The notes: a model not told the origin generated them from the letters alone. A DNA stretch of 17,522 bases from Pseudomonadota bacterium (GCA_947454665.1 CANGMU010000025.1:1-17522); one strand, 5' to 3'; positions 6,570-13,239 are shown, counted from the first letter of the stretch. Made by a program: numbers and translations.

Positions 6570-7968
6570 TTCGATTGCAACCTTCCTGATCGTCTTCCAG
6601 TTGTTCGTCCTCGGCTATTTCGCCCTGATCAACATCATCTACCTGCTGGTCATGGTCTACGCCTTCCGCACCGTCAACAGTGGCACCGCAGCCAGCGTCG
6701 ATGTGGAACAGCTCGGCGCACGGCTGGGCGATGCGCACCTGAGGCCTTTGTCGGTCCTGATTCCTGCCTTCAACGAAAGCGCGACGATCCTCTCGACCAC
6801 CGAGTCCGTCCTGGCCGCCCGCTACCCCGGCATCGAAGTCCTGATCATCGACGATGGCTCCCGGGACGACACGCTTCAACAGCTCATCACCCATTTCGAC
6901 GCGGTGCCGGTGGACGTGACGGTCCGACGCGTCCTGGAGCACAAACCGGTCCTCGGCACCTGGCGTTCGCGCACGCATCCGAACCTGACGCTGGTCAGCA
7001 AGGAAAACGGCGGCAAGGCCGATGCCCTGAACACCGGCATCGAAATGGCCCGTTACCCGCTGGTCTGCACGATCGACGCCGACTCCCTGCTGGAGCCGGA
7101 CGCCCTGCTGCGCCTGGGTCAGCAGTTCTCCTACGATCGCAAGCTGGTCGCCGTCGGCGGCACGGTGCGTGTGCTCAACGGATGCCGCGTGAAGGACAAC
7201 CGTATCGTCGACGTCAGGGCTCCGCGCAGCATCGTGGAATGTGTACAGGCGGCCGAATACACGCGCAGCTTCCTTTCGGGCCGCGTCGCCTGGCACACCT
7301 TCCGCAGCTTGCTCATCATCTCCGGGGCTTTCGGCATCTTCCGCAAGGACATCCTGCTGGCTGTGGGCGGCTACCGGAAAACCGTCGGCGAAGACATGGA
7401 CCTGGTCGTTCGCATTCATCGCCACTGCGTCGACAACAAGATCCCTTATGAAGTCGGCTTCGTGCCAGAACCGGTGTGCTGGACGCAGGTGCCCACCGAC
7501 CTGCGGTCGCTGCTGGAGCAGCGCAATCGCTGGCAGCGCGGCCTGTTCGACAGCCTCTGGCACAACCGCGTCATGTTCCTGAACCCGAAGTACGGCGTGA
7601 TCGGGATGCTTGGCTTCCCCTACTTCGTGTTCGTGGAATTGCTGGGACCTGTGGTCGAATTCATCGGCTATGCCGGCTTCGTGTTCTTCGTGTTGTTGGG
7701 CTGGGTCAGCGGACCGATCGCGGCGCTGTTCTTCACGGTGGCGGTCCTGCTGGGCATGGGCCTCAACGCAGCGGCGGTGCTGATCGACAACCTGATCCTG
7801 CATCGCTATCCGCGGATCCTGGACGCGCTGCGCATCGCCCTGTTCGGCTCGCTGGAGTTCCTCGGCTTCCGGCAACTCATCACCGTCGAGCGCCTGATCG
7901 GTACATTCCAGATCACCAAGACACGCTGGGGCCAGATCCGCCGTCACGCGATCCGCAGTGGCGACTAA
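6562..7968 (+). CDS. Family-2 processive-type membrane glycosyltransferase (NodC/IcaA/BcsA-like)
   Basis: The product has 468 residues counted from GTG 6562; ATG 6556 would add two, and an upstream ATG at 6523 is unlikely. It has an N-terminal membrane helix (about 7-34), a cytoplasmic GT-A domain (about 60-335) and three or four C-terminal helices (about 345-450). The GT2 motifs are in order: LIPAFNES, IIDDGS (DDG 97-99), NGGKADALN, IDADS (DAD 172-174, metal/sugar nucleotide), GED (276-278, catalytic base region) and QRNRW (320-324). The Q-x-x-R-W motif is typical of processive polymer synthases making beta-linked glycans such as poly-N-acetylglucosamine, hyaluronan or cellulose. It overlaps the HEAT gene by 8 nt and is followed 13 nt later by a phosphatase gene. 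No PilZ domain, BcsB/BcsC or PgaA/B-type export partner is visible, so the product and export route are unknown. Confidence 0.93.
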   Translation: MADSIATFLIVFQLFVLGYFALINIIYLLVMVYAFRTVNSGTAASVDVEQLGARLGDAHLRPLSVLIPAFNESATILSTTESVLAARYPGIEVLIIDDGSRDDTLQQLITHFDAVPVDVTVRRVLEHKPVLGTWRSRTHPNLTLVSKENGGKADALNTGIEMARYPLVCTIDADSLLEPDALLRLGQQFSYDRKLVAVGGTVRVLNGCRVKDNRIVDVRAPRSIVECVQAAEYTRSFLSGRVAWHTFRSLLIISGAFGIFRKDILLAVGGYRKTVGEDMDLVVRIHRHCVDNKIPYEVGFVPEPVCWTQVPTDLRSLLEQRNRWQRGLFDSLWHNRVMFLNPKYGVIGMLGFPYFVFVELLGPVVEFIGYAGFVFFVLLGWVSGPIAALFFTVAVLLGMGLNAAAVLIDNLILHRYPRILDALRIALFGSLEFLGFRQLITVERLIGTFQITKTRWGQIRRHAIRSGD

Positions 7969-7981
7969 AGGAGCCAATTTC

Positions 7982-8452
7982 ATGATCTCCCTGATCCGCG
8001 CGCTGTTGCTGCTCGTGTTCCTCTCGGTACCGGTCTATGTCGGACTCAGGAATTTTGCGTTCCTCGAGCCCTATCTGTTCCCGCTGCACCTGGCCCAGGC
8101 AGGGATGGTGGAAGAAGGCACGCGCCTGTACGGCCCGTACGCGGATGCCGGGACGCTGGAGCGGCTGAAGTCGAAGGGCGTCAAGACCGTCATTTCGCTG
8201 CTGGACCCGGAATTGCTCTACGAAGAGAGCCTCGTCGAGCGCGAGCGCAAGGACACCCAGGCGCTCGGCATGGTTTTTTACAACTTCCCGATGCGCAGCG
8301 ATGACCCGGCAGATAGCCGGCTCAACGCCGCTGCGCTGGAGGGCATCAGGGCCTTGTTGAAACGCGAGCCCGGCGCTCGCGTCTACATCCACTGCTACCT
8401 CGGCAAGCATCGGTCGATGATGGTTCTGGCAGCGCTCGGAAAGGGCAGCTAG
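7982..8452 (+). CDS. Membrane-anchored tyrosine/dual-specificity-type phosphatase, possibly C-terminally truncated
   Basis: The product has 156 residues. The first 21 are hydrophobic (RALLLLVFLSVPVYVG), a likely signal anchor. The rest resembles cysteine-dependent phosphatases: GTRLYGPYADAGTLERLKS, VKTVISLLDPE, then the P-loop HCYLGKHRS with Cys138 and Arg144 (CX5R). A general acid may be one of Asp107, Asp108 or Asp111. AAGGAG sits 9 nt before ATG 7982, overlapping the glycosyltransferase stop, which indicates an operon. Only 12 residues follow the P-loop arginine before TAG, fewer than in most relatives. Reading past the TAG gives DRALKILTEA before a TGA. The substrate (phosphoprotein, lipid-linked sugar phosphate or other) is unknown. 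The side of the membrane on which it acts is unclear, since basic residues flank the helix on both sides. Confidence 0.82.
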   Translation: MISLIRALLLLVFLSVPVYVGLRNFAFLEPYLFPLHLAQAGMVEEGTRLYGPYADAGTLERLKSKGVKTVISLLDPELLYEESLVERERKDTQALGMVFYNFPMRSDDPADSRLNAAALEGIRALLKREPGARVYIHCYLGKHRSMMVLAALGKGS

Positions 8453-8491
8453 GATCGTGCCCTGAAAATCCTGACCGAGGCTTGACGGGAC

Positions 8492-8821
8492 ATGCTGACG
8501 CGACGATCACTGCTGACACTGGCCGGAACCCTGGCCTGCAGCTGGAAGTTCGTGACCGCCGATGCGGCACCGGCCGCTGCTGCAAACGCTGCCCGCACGC
8601 TGCTGTCGCCGGACGAGCCGGCCGCCAAGGCAATCGCCTATGCGGAGCTGGCGGCGAAAGTGGATCCCAAGACGAATCCGACCTGGCGCCGCGGGCAAAG
8701 CTGCGCCACCTGTGACCTGATCGAGTTCGGCACGGGCCGTGCGCGGGGTTGCAGCATCCTGCCCGGTCGCCTGGTGCTGGGGACCGGGTGGTGCAAGGCT
8801 TGGAAACTGCGCGGCAGCTGA
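8492..8821 (+). CDS. High-potential iron-sulfur protein (HiPIP) with Tat-type signal
   Basis: The product has 109 residues. The N-terminus TRRSLLTLAG fits a twin-arginine signal, as expected for a periplasmic protein that folds around its cluster before export. The mature part starts near DEPAAKAIAYAELAAKVD. The four [4Fe-4S] ligands are Cys71, Cys74, Cys87 and Cys101; the last spacing (13 residues), with the ILPGRLVLGTGWC pattern, is the HiPIP hallmark. HiPIPs shuttle single electrons between cytochrome complexes and oxidases or photosynthetic reaction centres. Here it could carry electrons from quinohemoproteins or the bc1 complex, which is an inference. It lies 39 nt after the phosphatase stop and converges on the next gene with a 22-nt gap. 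The Shine-Dalgarno (GACGGGA) is weak. Confidence 0.93.
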   Translation: MLTRRSLLTLAGTLACSWKFVTADAAPAAAANAARTLLSPDEPAAKAIAYAELAAKVDPKTNPTWRRGQSCATCDLIEFGTGRARGCSILPGRLVLGTGWCKAWKLRGS

Positions 8822-8843
8822 GGCGCTGCCGCACGGTGGGACT

Positions 8844-9365
8844 TTACAGTCCCAGGAAGATCAGCAGCGTGTCGTTGTACATCAACAGGCGGCCGAAGAA
8901 GATCGTGCAGACCCAAGCGAGCAGGGACAACACGGCGATGACCTTCGCGGCACCCGGTGCGTCGCCGTTGGCCGGCACCGCATAGACCGCCTTCTCGAGG
9001 CCCGTGATCTGGAAGATCACCAGGTTCAGGCCAGCCACCAGCAGCGCAACCAGCTTCAACTGGAACGACAGGTTGTCGACATAGAACTCGGCGCCCGATG
9101 CCGTGCCCGTCACGAAGACGATGCCGGTCAGCAGGTTGCCGAGGAAGCCGATGATGGCGAGCGGCACGAAAGGCTGCAGCGCGCCGATGGGAAGCCGTTT
9201 GAACAGGCCGAGGATGCGCAGGTCCATCGTGCCGATGAGACCGACGATCAGCGACATGCCCACGTAGTGGGTCATTTCGCAGACAGGCCAGACCCAGGCA
9301 TGGCTGTTGACGAAGTCCTGCATCGCCGGGATGGTCAGGGCGTGTGAGAGTGCTTCAAGCGTCAT
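8844..9365 (-). CDS. Four-helix membrane protein, DUF6644-like (second of a paralogous pair)
   Basis: The product has 173 residues and about four transmembrane helices (about 22-45, 62-88, 98-120, 140-170). Function is not known. It shares with the upstream neighbour the layout Trp/aromatic stretch, MTHYVGMSLIVG, DLRILG, a P..AL..F segment, GFLGNLLTGIVFVTG, then a helix starting near a Lys (FQLKLVALLV). The conserved His in the first helix (THYVG here, SLHALG in the neighbour) could bind heme or metal, which is speculation. GGGGAA precedes the ATG at 9363-9365. It sits 25 nt after its paralogue, so the two are probably co-transcribed and may form a hetero-oligomer. The DUF6644 assignment is from memory of the family's look, not a search. 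Confidence 0.75.
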   Translation of the reverse strand: MTLEALSHALTIPAMQDFVNSHAWVWPVCEMTHYVGMSLIVGLIGTMDLRILGLFKRLPIGALQPFVPLAIIGFLGNLLTGIVFVTGTASGAEFYVDNLSFQLKLVALLVAGLNLVIFQITGLEKAVYAVPANGDAPGAAKVIAVLSLLAWVCTIFFGRLLMYNDTLLIFLGL

Positions 9366-9390
9366 GGTGTTCCCCGAAATCCGTGCGCGC

Positions 9391-9888
9391 TTACAGGCCG
9401 AACCAGGCGGTGACCAGTTCCGGGTAGCCGGTGAGGCGACCCACGATCAGCGCAGTGGACCAGCAGAAGAGTGAGGTCCAGGCAAGCTTGCGCGCCAGCG
9501 GCGACACGGCGCCGTTTGACAGGGCGATCTCGTCCTCGAGGCAGCGCTTCTTGAGCGTCACCGCCACGATCATGCCGAGCGCCACGAAGACCAGCTTGGT
9601 CCAGAACGCAGGCATCGCCGCCATCGTCTTGGCCTCGGCGATGAAGAGCATCACGCCGGAGATGGCGTTGATCGTGAAGCCGAACCAGATCGAGACGTAG
9701 AAGCTGCGCAGTGCCGTCAGCGGGATCCCGCGCCCGAATCCCAGCAGCCGCAGGGCAATGAGCGCATTGGTGCCGACGACCATCGCGAGCCCCAGCGCAT
9801 GCAGGCTGAGTACGAGCGTATAGGCGAAAATCGACGGTGACTCCCTGACCCAGATGGCCAAGGCTGAATTTTCCAGCACTTCGAGCAC
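9391..9888 (-). CDS. Four-helix membrane protein, DUF6644-like (first of a paralogous pair)
   Basis: The product has 165 residues starting at GTG (9886-9888) with GGGGGA about 8 nt upstream; no ATG gives a better start. Four transmembrane helices are evident: about 18-45 (AYTLVLSLHALGLAMVVG), 62-85 (SIWFGFTINAISGVMLFIA), 93-112 and 133-155. The pattern LHALGLAMVVG, ALRLLGF, a P..ALRSF segment, WFGFTINAISG and FWTKLVFVALG aligns with the downstream neighbour, so the two arose by duplication. Function is unknown. Small conserved membrane proteins of this kind could be b-heme or transport subunits, but nothing in the sequence settles it. The 140-nt gap upstream contains an inverted repeat and is the likely promoter region. 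Confidence 0.75.
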   Translation of the reverse strand: MLEVLENSALAIWVRESPSIFAYTLVLSLHALGLAMVVGTNALIALRLLGFGRGIPLTALRSFYVSIWFGFTINAISGVMLFIAEAKTMAAMPAFWTKLVFVALGMIVAVTLKKRCLEDEIALSNGAVSPLARKLAWTSLFCWSTALIVGRLTGYPELVTAWFGL

Positions 9889-9924
9889 GGTAATGTCCCC
9901 CGCGGTTCTTGTGAAACGTGACCG

Positions 9925-9958
9925 CCTGACACCTGAATCCTACACGCAACCTGTCAGG
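9925..9958. promoter_or_regulatory. Inverted repeat upstream of the DUF6644-like pair
   Basis: CCTGACA (9925-9931) faces TGTCAGG (9952-9958) with a 20-nt spacer, 37 to 70 nt upstream of the GTG start of the first membrane protein. The 140-nt gap (9889-10028) holds no gene and no clear terminator. The position suits an operator. No clear sigma-70 boxes were found. Confidence 0.3.
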
Positions 9959-10028
9959 GAAAGCAGCCTCGGGGAATATACGCAGACCGGCTACGGTTAC
10001 TGCGGATAACAGCTTCGACCAGGGCCGA

Positions 10029-10238
10029 CTACTGGCCGCGCAGCTTCTGCTGAAGTTCGCGCACGTAACGCACGGCATCTCCGGCGCCTTCCAGCGCGCT
10101 GGCGATCATCTCGCGCTGCTCTTCGTTCTGGGGATCGGACATGCTGAGCAACTCGAGGTTGCCCGTGATGAGTTGCAGCGACGCATTCACGTCATGCAGC
10201 AACTGCCGCGCCTCAGCGACGAGTTCTGAATCGATCAT
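10029..10238 (-). CDS. Stand-alone histidine-kinase dimerisation/phosphoacceptor (DHp) protein without a kinase domain
   Basis: The product has only 69 residues. LLHDVNASLQLITGNLELL (residues 13-31) is very close to the H-box of hybrid histidine kinases (typically AHDFNNLLTVILGNLELL), with His15 as the phosphoacceptor. A second predicted helix (about 38-66, EEQREMIASALEGAGDAVRYV) completes a helical hairpin that would dimerise into a four-helix bundle. The gene stops right after this hairpin, so no ATP-binding domain (N, G1 or G2 boxes) is present. The ATG overlaps the stop of the response-regulator gene (ATGA), indicating coupled translation. Likely role: a phosphotransfer or phosphatase partner for that regulator, comparable in principle to Spo0B or ChpT, which are also DHp-derived. 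This is inference; no exact homologue is known to me. Confidence 0.8.
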   Translation of the reverse strand: MIDSELVAEARQLLHDVNASLQLITGNLELLSMSDPQNEEQREMIASALEGAGDAVRYVRELQQKLRGQ

Positions 10239-11098
10239 GCGGACCCCAGCTCATTGGCGACACGCGTCAGGAACTGTTCCATCTTCGTTCGACCCGAGGC
10301 CGTCAGGCGGACATGCTGACGCCGCGCGTCGGCAGGATCCTGTTCCTTGGCGATAAGCCCCATCTCCACGAGCTCTTCGATCCGGCGCAGTGCCGTGGTG
10401 ACCGGACAGCTGGCCGCCAGGCAAAGGCCTCCGACACTGGTGCGACGGCCTGCGAGTTCGAGCGACATGAGTTCGGACAGCATCTCCCAGGACGCGGTGG
10501 GCAGGCGATCCTCGGGGAACACCTCGCGCCGCACGGCCTGGATCTGCCAGATGAGTCGCAGCAGTTGTTCGGCGTTCGCCGCACCCAGTGCGGGCACGGC
10601 ACCTTCGCTGCCATGCATCTCGCCGGCGATCTGGCCGGCGAGCGAGGCAACCGCCTTCAGGTCCCCCACGCTGGCTGCTGCGCCCGTCTTCGGGTTCAAC
10701 AAGCGGAGCGTTTCGGCGCGGGTCGTGGCGCGCGTGGCAACTTGCACCAGGTCAGCGGCGGCCAGCGGCTTCTGCAGGTATTCCGTGGCTTCGAGGCGCA
10801 GCGAATCAATCGCCGACTCCAGCGTCGCATTGCCGGTGACCACGACGAGCTGCAGCCAGGGACGGGAAACGAAACGCTCGCGAATTTGGCGCATCAGTTG
10901 CACGCCATCGATGCCAGGCATCTGCAGGTCCGTCAGCACCACACCGATATCCGGCTCCGTGTGCAGCAGCTCCAGGACCTTCGCGGGGTCGGAAGCGGTC
11001 ACGCAATCGAAGCCCGCACGTTCGAGCACGCGCTCGAAGACCTGGAGAACCCGACGATCGTCATCAATGATCAAAATGCGTCGCGCGGCCGCCGCCAT
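10235..11098 (-). CDS. Response regulator with N-terminal receiver and C-terminal MarR-type winged-helix domain
   Basis: The product has 287 residues. The receiver domain (about 6-122) has the acidic cluster DDD (12-14), phosphoacceptor Asp57 in LTDLQMPG, Thr88 in VVVTGNA and Lys110-Pro111 in YLQKP. After a linker with a helical stretch (about 140-200), a winged helix follows (about 205-275): SVGGLCLAASCPVTTALRRI as recognition region, GLIAKEQDPADARRQHV as wing, and RLTASGR, the MarR-family ending. A MarR domain as the output of a receiver is uncommon; OmpR, LuxR and Fis types are usual. AGGGGAG precedes the ATG. A small inverted repeat, GCTGC-GCGA-GCAGC (11116-11129), sits just upstream of it and could be an autoregulatory site. 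The 3' end overlaps the DHp gene. The 111-nt gap up to the MetE-like gene contains only a short GGGGG/CCCCC hairpin with no T-run. Confidence 0.9.
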   Translation of the reverse strand: MAAAARRILIIDDDRRVLQVFERVLERAGFDCVTASDPAKVLELLHTEPDIGVVLTDLQMPGIDGVQLMRQIRERFVSRPWLQLVVVTGNATLESAIDSLRLEATEYLQKPLAAADLVQVATRATTRAETLRLLNPKTGAAASVGDLKAVASLAGQIAGEMHGSEGAVPALGAANAEQLLRLIWQIQAVRREVFPEDRLPTASWEMLSELMSLELAGRRTSVGGLCLAASCPVTTALRRIEELVEMGLIAKEQDPADARRQHVRLTASGRTKMEQFLTRVANELGSA

Positions 11099-11209
11099 GA
11101 CGAACTCCCCTGAGCGCTGCGCGAGCAGCCCGTTGCAAACGACCTTCCAGGGGGTCTTTGCCCCCGCATCGATACGTTACACGATCCTGACCAGAATGGA
11201 GCAGTCTGC

Positions 11210-12364
11210 TCAGCGCCCCCACAGCTCGCGGGAGGCCAGGGCTGCGCCAGCCACCAGCGCCTCGAACTTCGCCCACATGATGGTCGGGTGCACGCGCTGC
11301 ACGTTTTCGACCTGCGCGAAGCCGCAATCCGTACCCGCGATCACGTTCTCTCGGCCCAGCAATTCCGCGAAGCGGATGATGCGGTCGGCCACGAGCCGCG
11401 GATGCTCGACCGTGACAGTGTGATGCGTGACCACGCCCGGGATCAGGATGCGGTCATTGGGCAGCTTACGCCGCTCCCAGACGCGCCATTCATGCTCGTG
11501 GCGCGGGTTGGCAGCTTCGATCGAATAAGCGCCGGCCTTCACCTGCAGGATGAGGTCGACGATATCCTCGAGCGGCGCATCGGAAATGTGTGGCAGGTGC
11601 CAGCTGCCGAAGCAGACGTGGTAGCGGACCCGATCCTCGGGGATGCCGCGCAGCGCGTGGTTCAGCGCATCAACGCGCAACTGTGCCCACTCGCGGTAGC
11701 GCGCCGGGCTTTGCCGCACGAGGTGGTCGTACATGTTGGCCAGTACCGCATCGTCGACCTGGACCAGGAAGCCCCCGGCGTGGATGGCGAGGTATTCCGT
11801 GCGCAGCGCCTCGGCGATGGCGAAGACGTATTCGTGCTCGGTGCCGTAGTACTCGTTGATCCCACCAAAGGCGGTGCTGGCCGGCGCGACCGCGGTCATG
11901 AAGACTTCGGTCGGTGACTGGCCCTGCACGGCCTCGGCCAACTCGACCACTGCGCGCTCGATGATGTCTGCTGAACGGTAGCGGATGGGCCCGATGCAGG
12001 CCTCGGTCGGGAACCCCCTCGCGGCCTGAGGAAAGGTCGCCGCGAGGTATTCGGCAAACCGCTCGCCATCGCTGCCGAGCCACTCCACCGGCCGCAACTG
12101 GTCCGGCCGCAGCTCAAACCCCTCGATGCGTTGCAGGATGTAGTTGGCCCAGTTGTTCTTGCCGAACTCGCCGTCGTTGACGACGTCGAGCCCGACGGCG
12201 ATCTGCTGCGCGACGATGTCGCGGATCGACTGCGCGCGCACGGCATCCAGCGAGGCTTCATCGGCTGCACCCTCGCGCACGGCCTTGATCTGGGCCAGCA
12301 GCGCAGGCGGCCTGATCAGGCTGCCAACGTGGGTCGTCAGGATCCGGTTCTCGCTGCGCTTCAT
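11210..12364 (-). CDS. MetE-like (cobalamin-independent methionine synthase C-terminal family) zinc protein
   Basis: The product has 384 residues, a single UROD/MetE-like TIM barrel. Full MetE is about 750 residues, so this is the catalytic half only, as in COG0620 'methionine synthase II' proteins. All zinc ligands of the family are visible: His249 and Cys251 in YHVCFGSWH, Glu283 in SIEAANPRHEHEW and Cys347 in GTDCGF. The N-terminus ILTTHVGSLIRPP is also typical. Members transfer alkyl groups to or from thiols; relatives include methionine synthases and epoxyalkane:CoM transferase, so the substrate is open. The ATG at 12362-12364 begins the family's usual N-terminus; an upstream frame to 12454 would overlap the preceding gene. 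It follows the hydroxypyruvate-isomerase-like gene by 26 nt, so a two-gene operon outside a methionine locus is likely, which argues for a catabolic rather than biosynthetic role. Confidence 0.88.
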   Translation of the reverse strand: MKRSENRILTTHVGSLIRPPALLAQIKAVREGAADEASLDAVRAQSIRDIVAQQIAVGLDVVNDGEFGKNNWANYILQRIEGFELRPDQLRPVEWLGSDGERFAEYLAATFPQAARGFPTEACIGPIRYRSADIIERAVVELAEAVQGQSPTEVFMTAVAPASTAFGGINEYYGTEHEYVFAIAEALRTEYLAIHAGGFLVQVDDAVLANMYDHLVRQSPARYREWAQLRVDALNHALRGIPEDRVRYHVCFGSWHLPHISDAPLEDIVDLILQVKAGAYSIEAANPRHEHEWRVWERRKLPNDRILIPGVVTHHTVTVEHPRLVADRIIRFAELLGRENVIAGTDCGFAQVENVQRVHPTIMWAKFEALVAGAALASRELWGR

Positions 12365-12390
12365 GTGCGGTGGCCTTGTGGCAAGGGATG

Positions 12391-13170
12391 TCAGAGCCAG
12401 GGACGGGCCCACGTGAGGCCCTCCCGCGTGTCGCCGACCGGGACGTATTCGCAACCCACGACCCCCGCATAGCCCAGCACATCGAGCTGCGCGAGCAACC
12501 AGGGAAAGTGGATCTCGCCGGTGCCCGGCTCATGCCGGCCAGGGTTGTCCGCGATCTGGATGTGCCCGATCACGGGCAACAGGTGTTCGATGGAGCGGGC
12601 CAGGTCCCCTTCCATGATCTGCATGTGATAGACGTCGTACTGCAGCTTCACGTTGGGCCGCGACACACGGCGAATGCAGTCAACGGCGTCGGCCGTCGAG
12701 TGCAGGACATAACCGGGCACATCGACCTTCGTGTTGATCGGCTCGAGCATCACGTCGATGCCCGATTCCGCGAAGCAGTCTGCGGCCCACGCGACATTGT
12801 CGACGAAGACATCCAGGCAGTCCGCCAAGGGCACACCCTGCGTCTGCAGGCCGGCCATCACGTGCACGCGTGGCGCGCCCAGTCGCTTGGCGTATCGCAA
12901 TGCCAGTTCGATCCCGGCGCGGAAATCCGCCTGCCGGCCAGGAACAGCGGCCAGCCCCCGCTCGCCCCTGCCCGCATCACCCGGGGGTGCATTGATCAGC
13001 ACCTGCGCCAGGCCCAAACGATCCAGCTTGTCCCGGATCGCGTCGGCAGGGACGGCATAGGGAAACTGGCATTCCACCAAGTGGAAGCCACAGCTCGCCG
13101 CAGCTTCATAGCGTTCGAGGAAAGGCAGTTCCGCGAACAGCGTGGAGAGGTTGGCGGCGAGCTTCGGCAT
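12391..13170 (-). CDS. hyi: Hydroxypyruvate isomerase family protein
   Basis: The product has 259 residues, the normal length for this cytoplasmic xylose-isomerase-like TIM barrel. Diagnostic segments are the N-terminal MPKLAANLSTLF, LEPINTK with the metal-binding Glu, KLQYDVYHMQIMEGDL, HIQIADNPGRHEPGTGEI and GCEYVPVGDTREGL. Hyi interconverts hydroxypyruvate and tartronate semialdehyde in glyoxylate/glycerate metabolism. Close relatives (OtnI) isomerise 2-oxo-tetronates, and sequence alone does not separate the two. No glyoxylate carboligase or tartronate semialdehyde reductase gene is nearby, so the gene symbol is tentative. AAGGTAG lies about 9 nt before the ATG. It is the first gene of a minus-strand pair with the MetE-like gene and diverges from the PQQ dehydrogenase gene 69 nt away. 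Confidence 0.9.
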   Translation of the reverse strand: MPKLAANLSTLFAELPFLERYEAAASCGFHLVECQFPYAVPADAIRDKLDRLGLAQVLINAPPGDAGRGERGLAAVPGRQADFRAGIELALRYAKRLGAPRVHVMAGLQTQGVPLADCLDVFVDNVAWAADCFAESGIDVMLEPINTKVDVPGYVLHSTADAVDCIRRVSRPNVKLQYDVYHMQIMEGDLARSIEHLLPVIGHIQIADNPGRHEPGTGEIHFPWLLAQLDVLGYAGVVGCEYVPVGDTREGLTWARPWL

Positions 13171-13217
13171 GGTGGCGCTACCTTACCCGCGGCGATGGTA
13201 GGCTTGCCAGCGCCACC
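13171..13217. promoter_or_regulatory. Nested inverted repeat in the hyi / PQQ dehydrogenase divergent region
   Basis: A perfect 9-bp inverted repeat, GGTGGCGCT (13171-13179) and AGCGCCACC (13209-13217), surrounds a second pair, CTACC (13178-13182) and GGTAG (13197-13201). One arm touches the hyi start codon; the other sits 22 nt before the ATG of the dehydrogenase, just upstream of its AGGGGAG. It almost fills the 69-nt gap that must drive both directions. A shared operator is the simplest reading. No clear -10/-35 boxes were found. Confidence 0.4.
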
Positions 13218-13239
13218 GGGCAGCTAGGGGAGAACAAGC

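Noticed and set aside
6124..7983. Minus-strand open frame of about 619 codons
   Set aside because: It is antisense to the glycosyltransferase gene. Its composition (many Asp, Gln, His, Val) is typical of reverse reading of GC-rich codons.
8274..8279. T6 run in the phosphatase gene as a programmed frameshift site
   Set aside because: The codon phase (GTT TTT TAC) does not form an X XXY YYZ slippery heptamer, and the zero frame leads directly into the P-loop.
11135..11165. GGGGG/CCCCC hairpin as a terminator after the MetE-like gene
   Set aside because: The stem is only about 5 bp and no T-run follows on the minus strand, so intrinsic termination is not supported.
10313..11423. Long plus-strand frames opposite the response regulator
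   Set aside because: They are antisense to a clear REC-MarR gene and are rich in Arg, Ser and Gly without domains.
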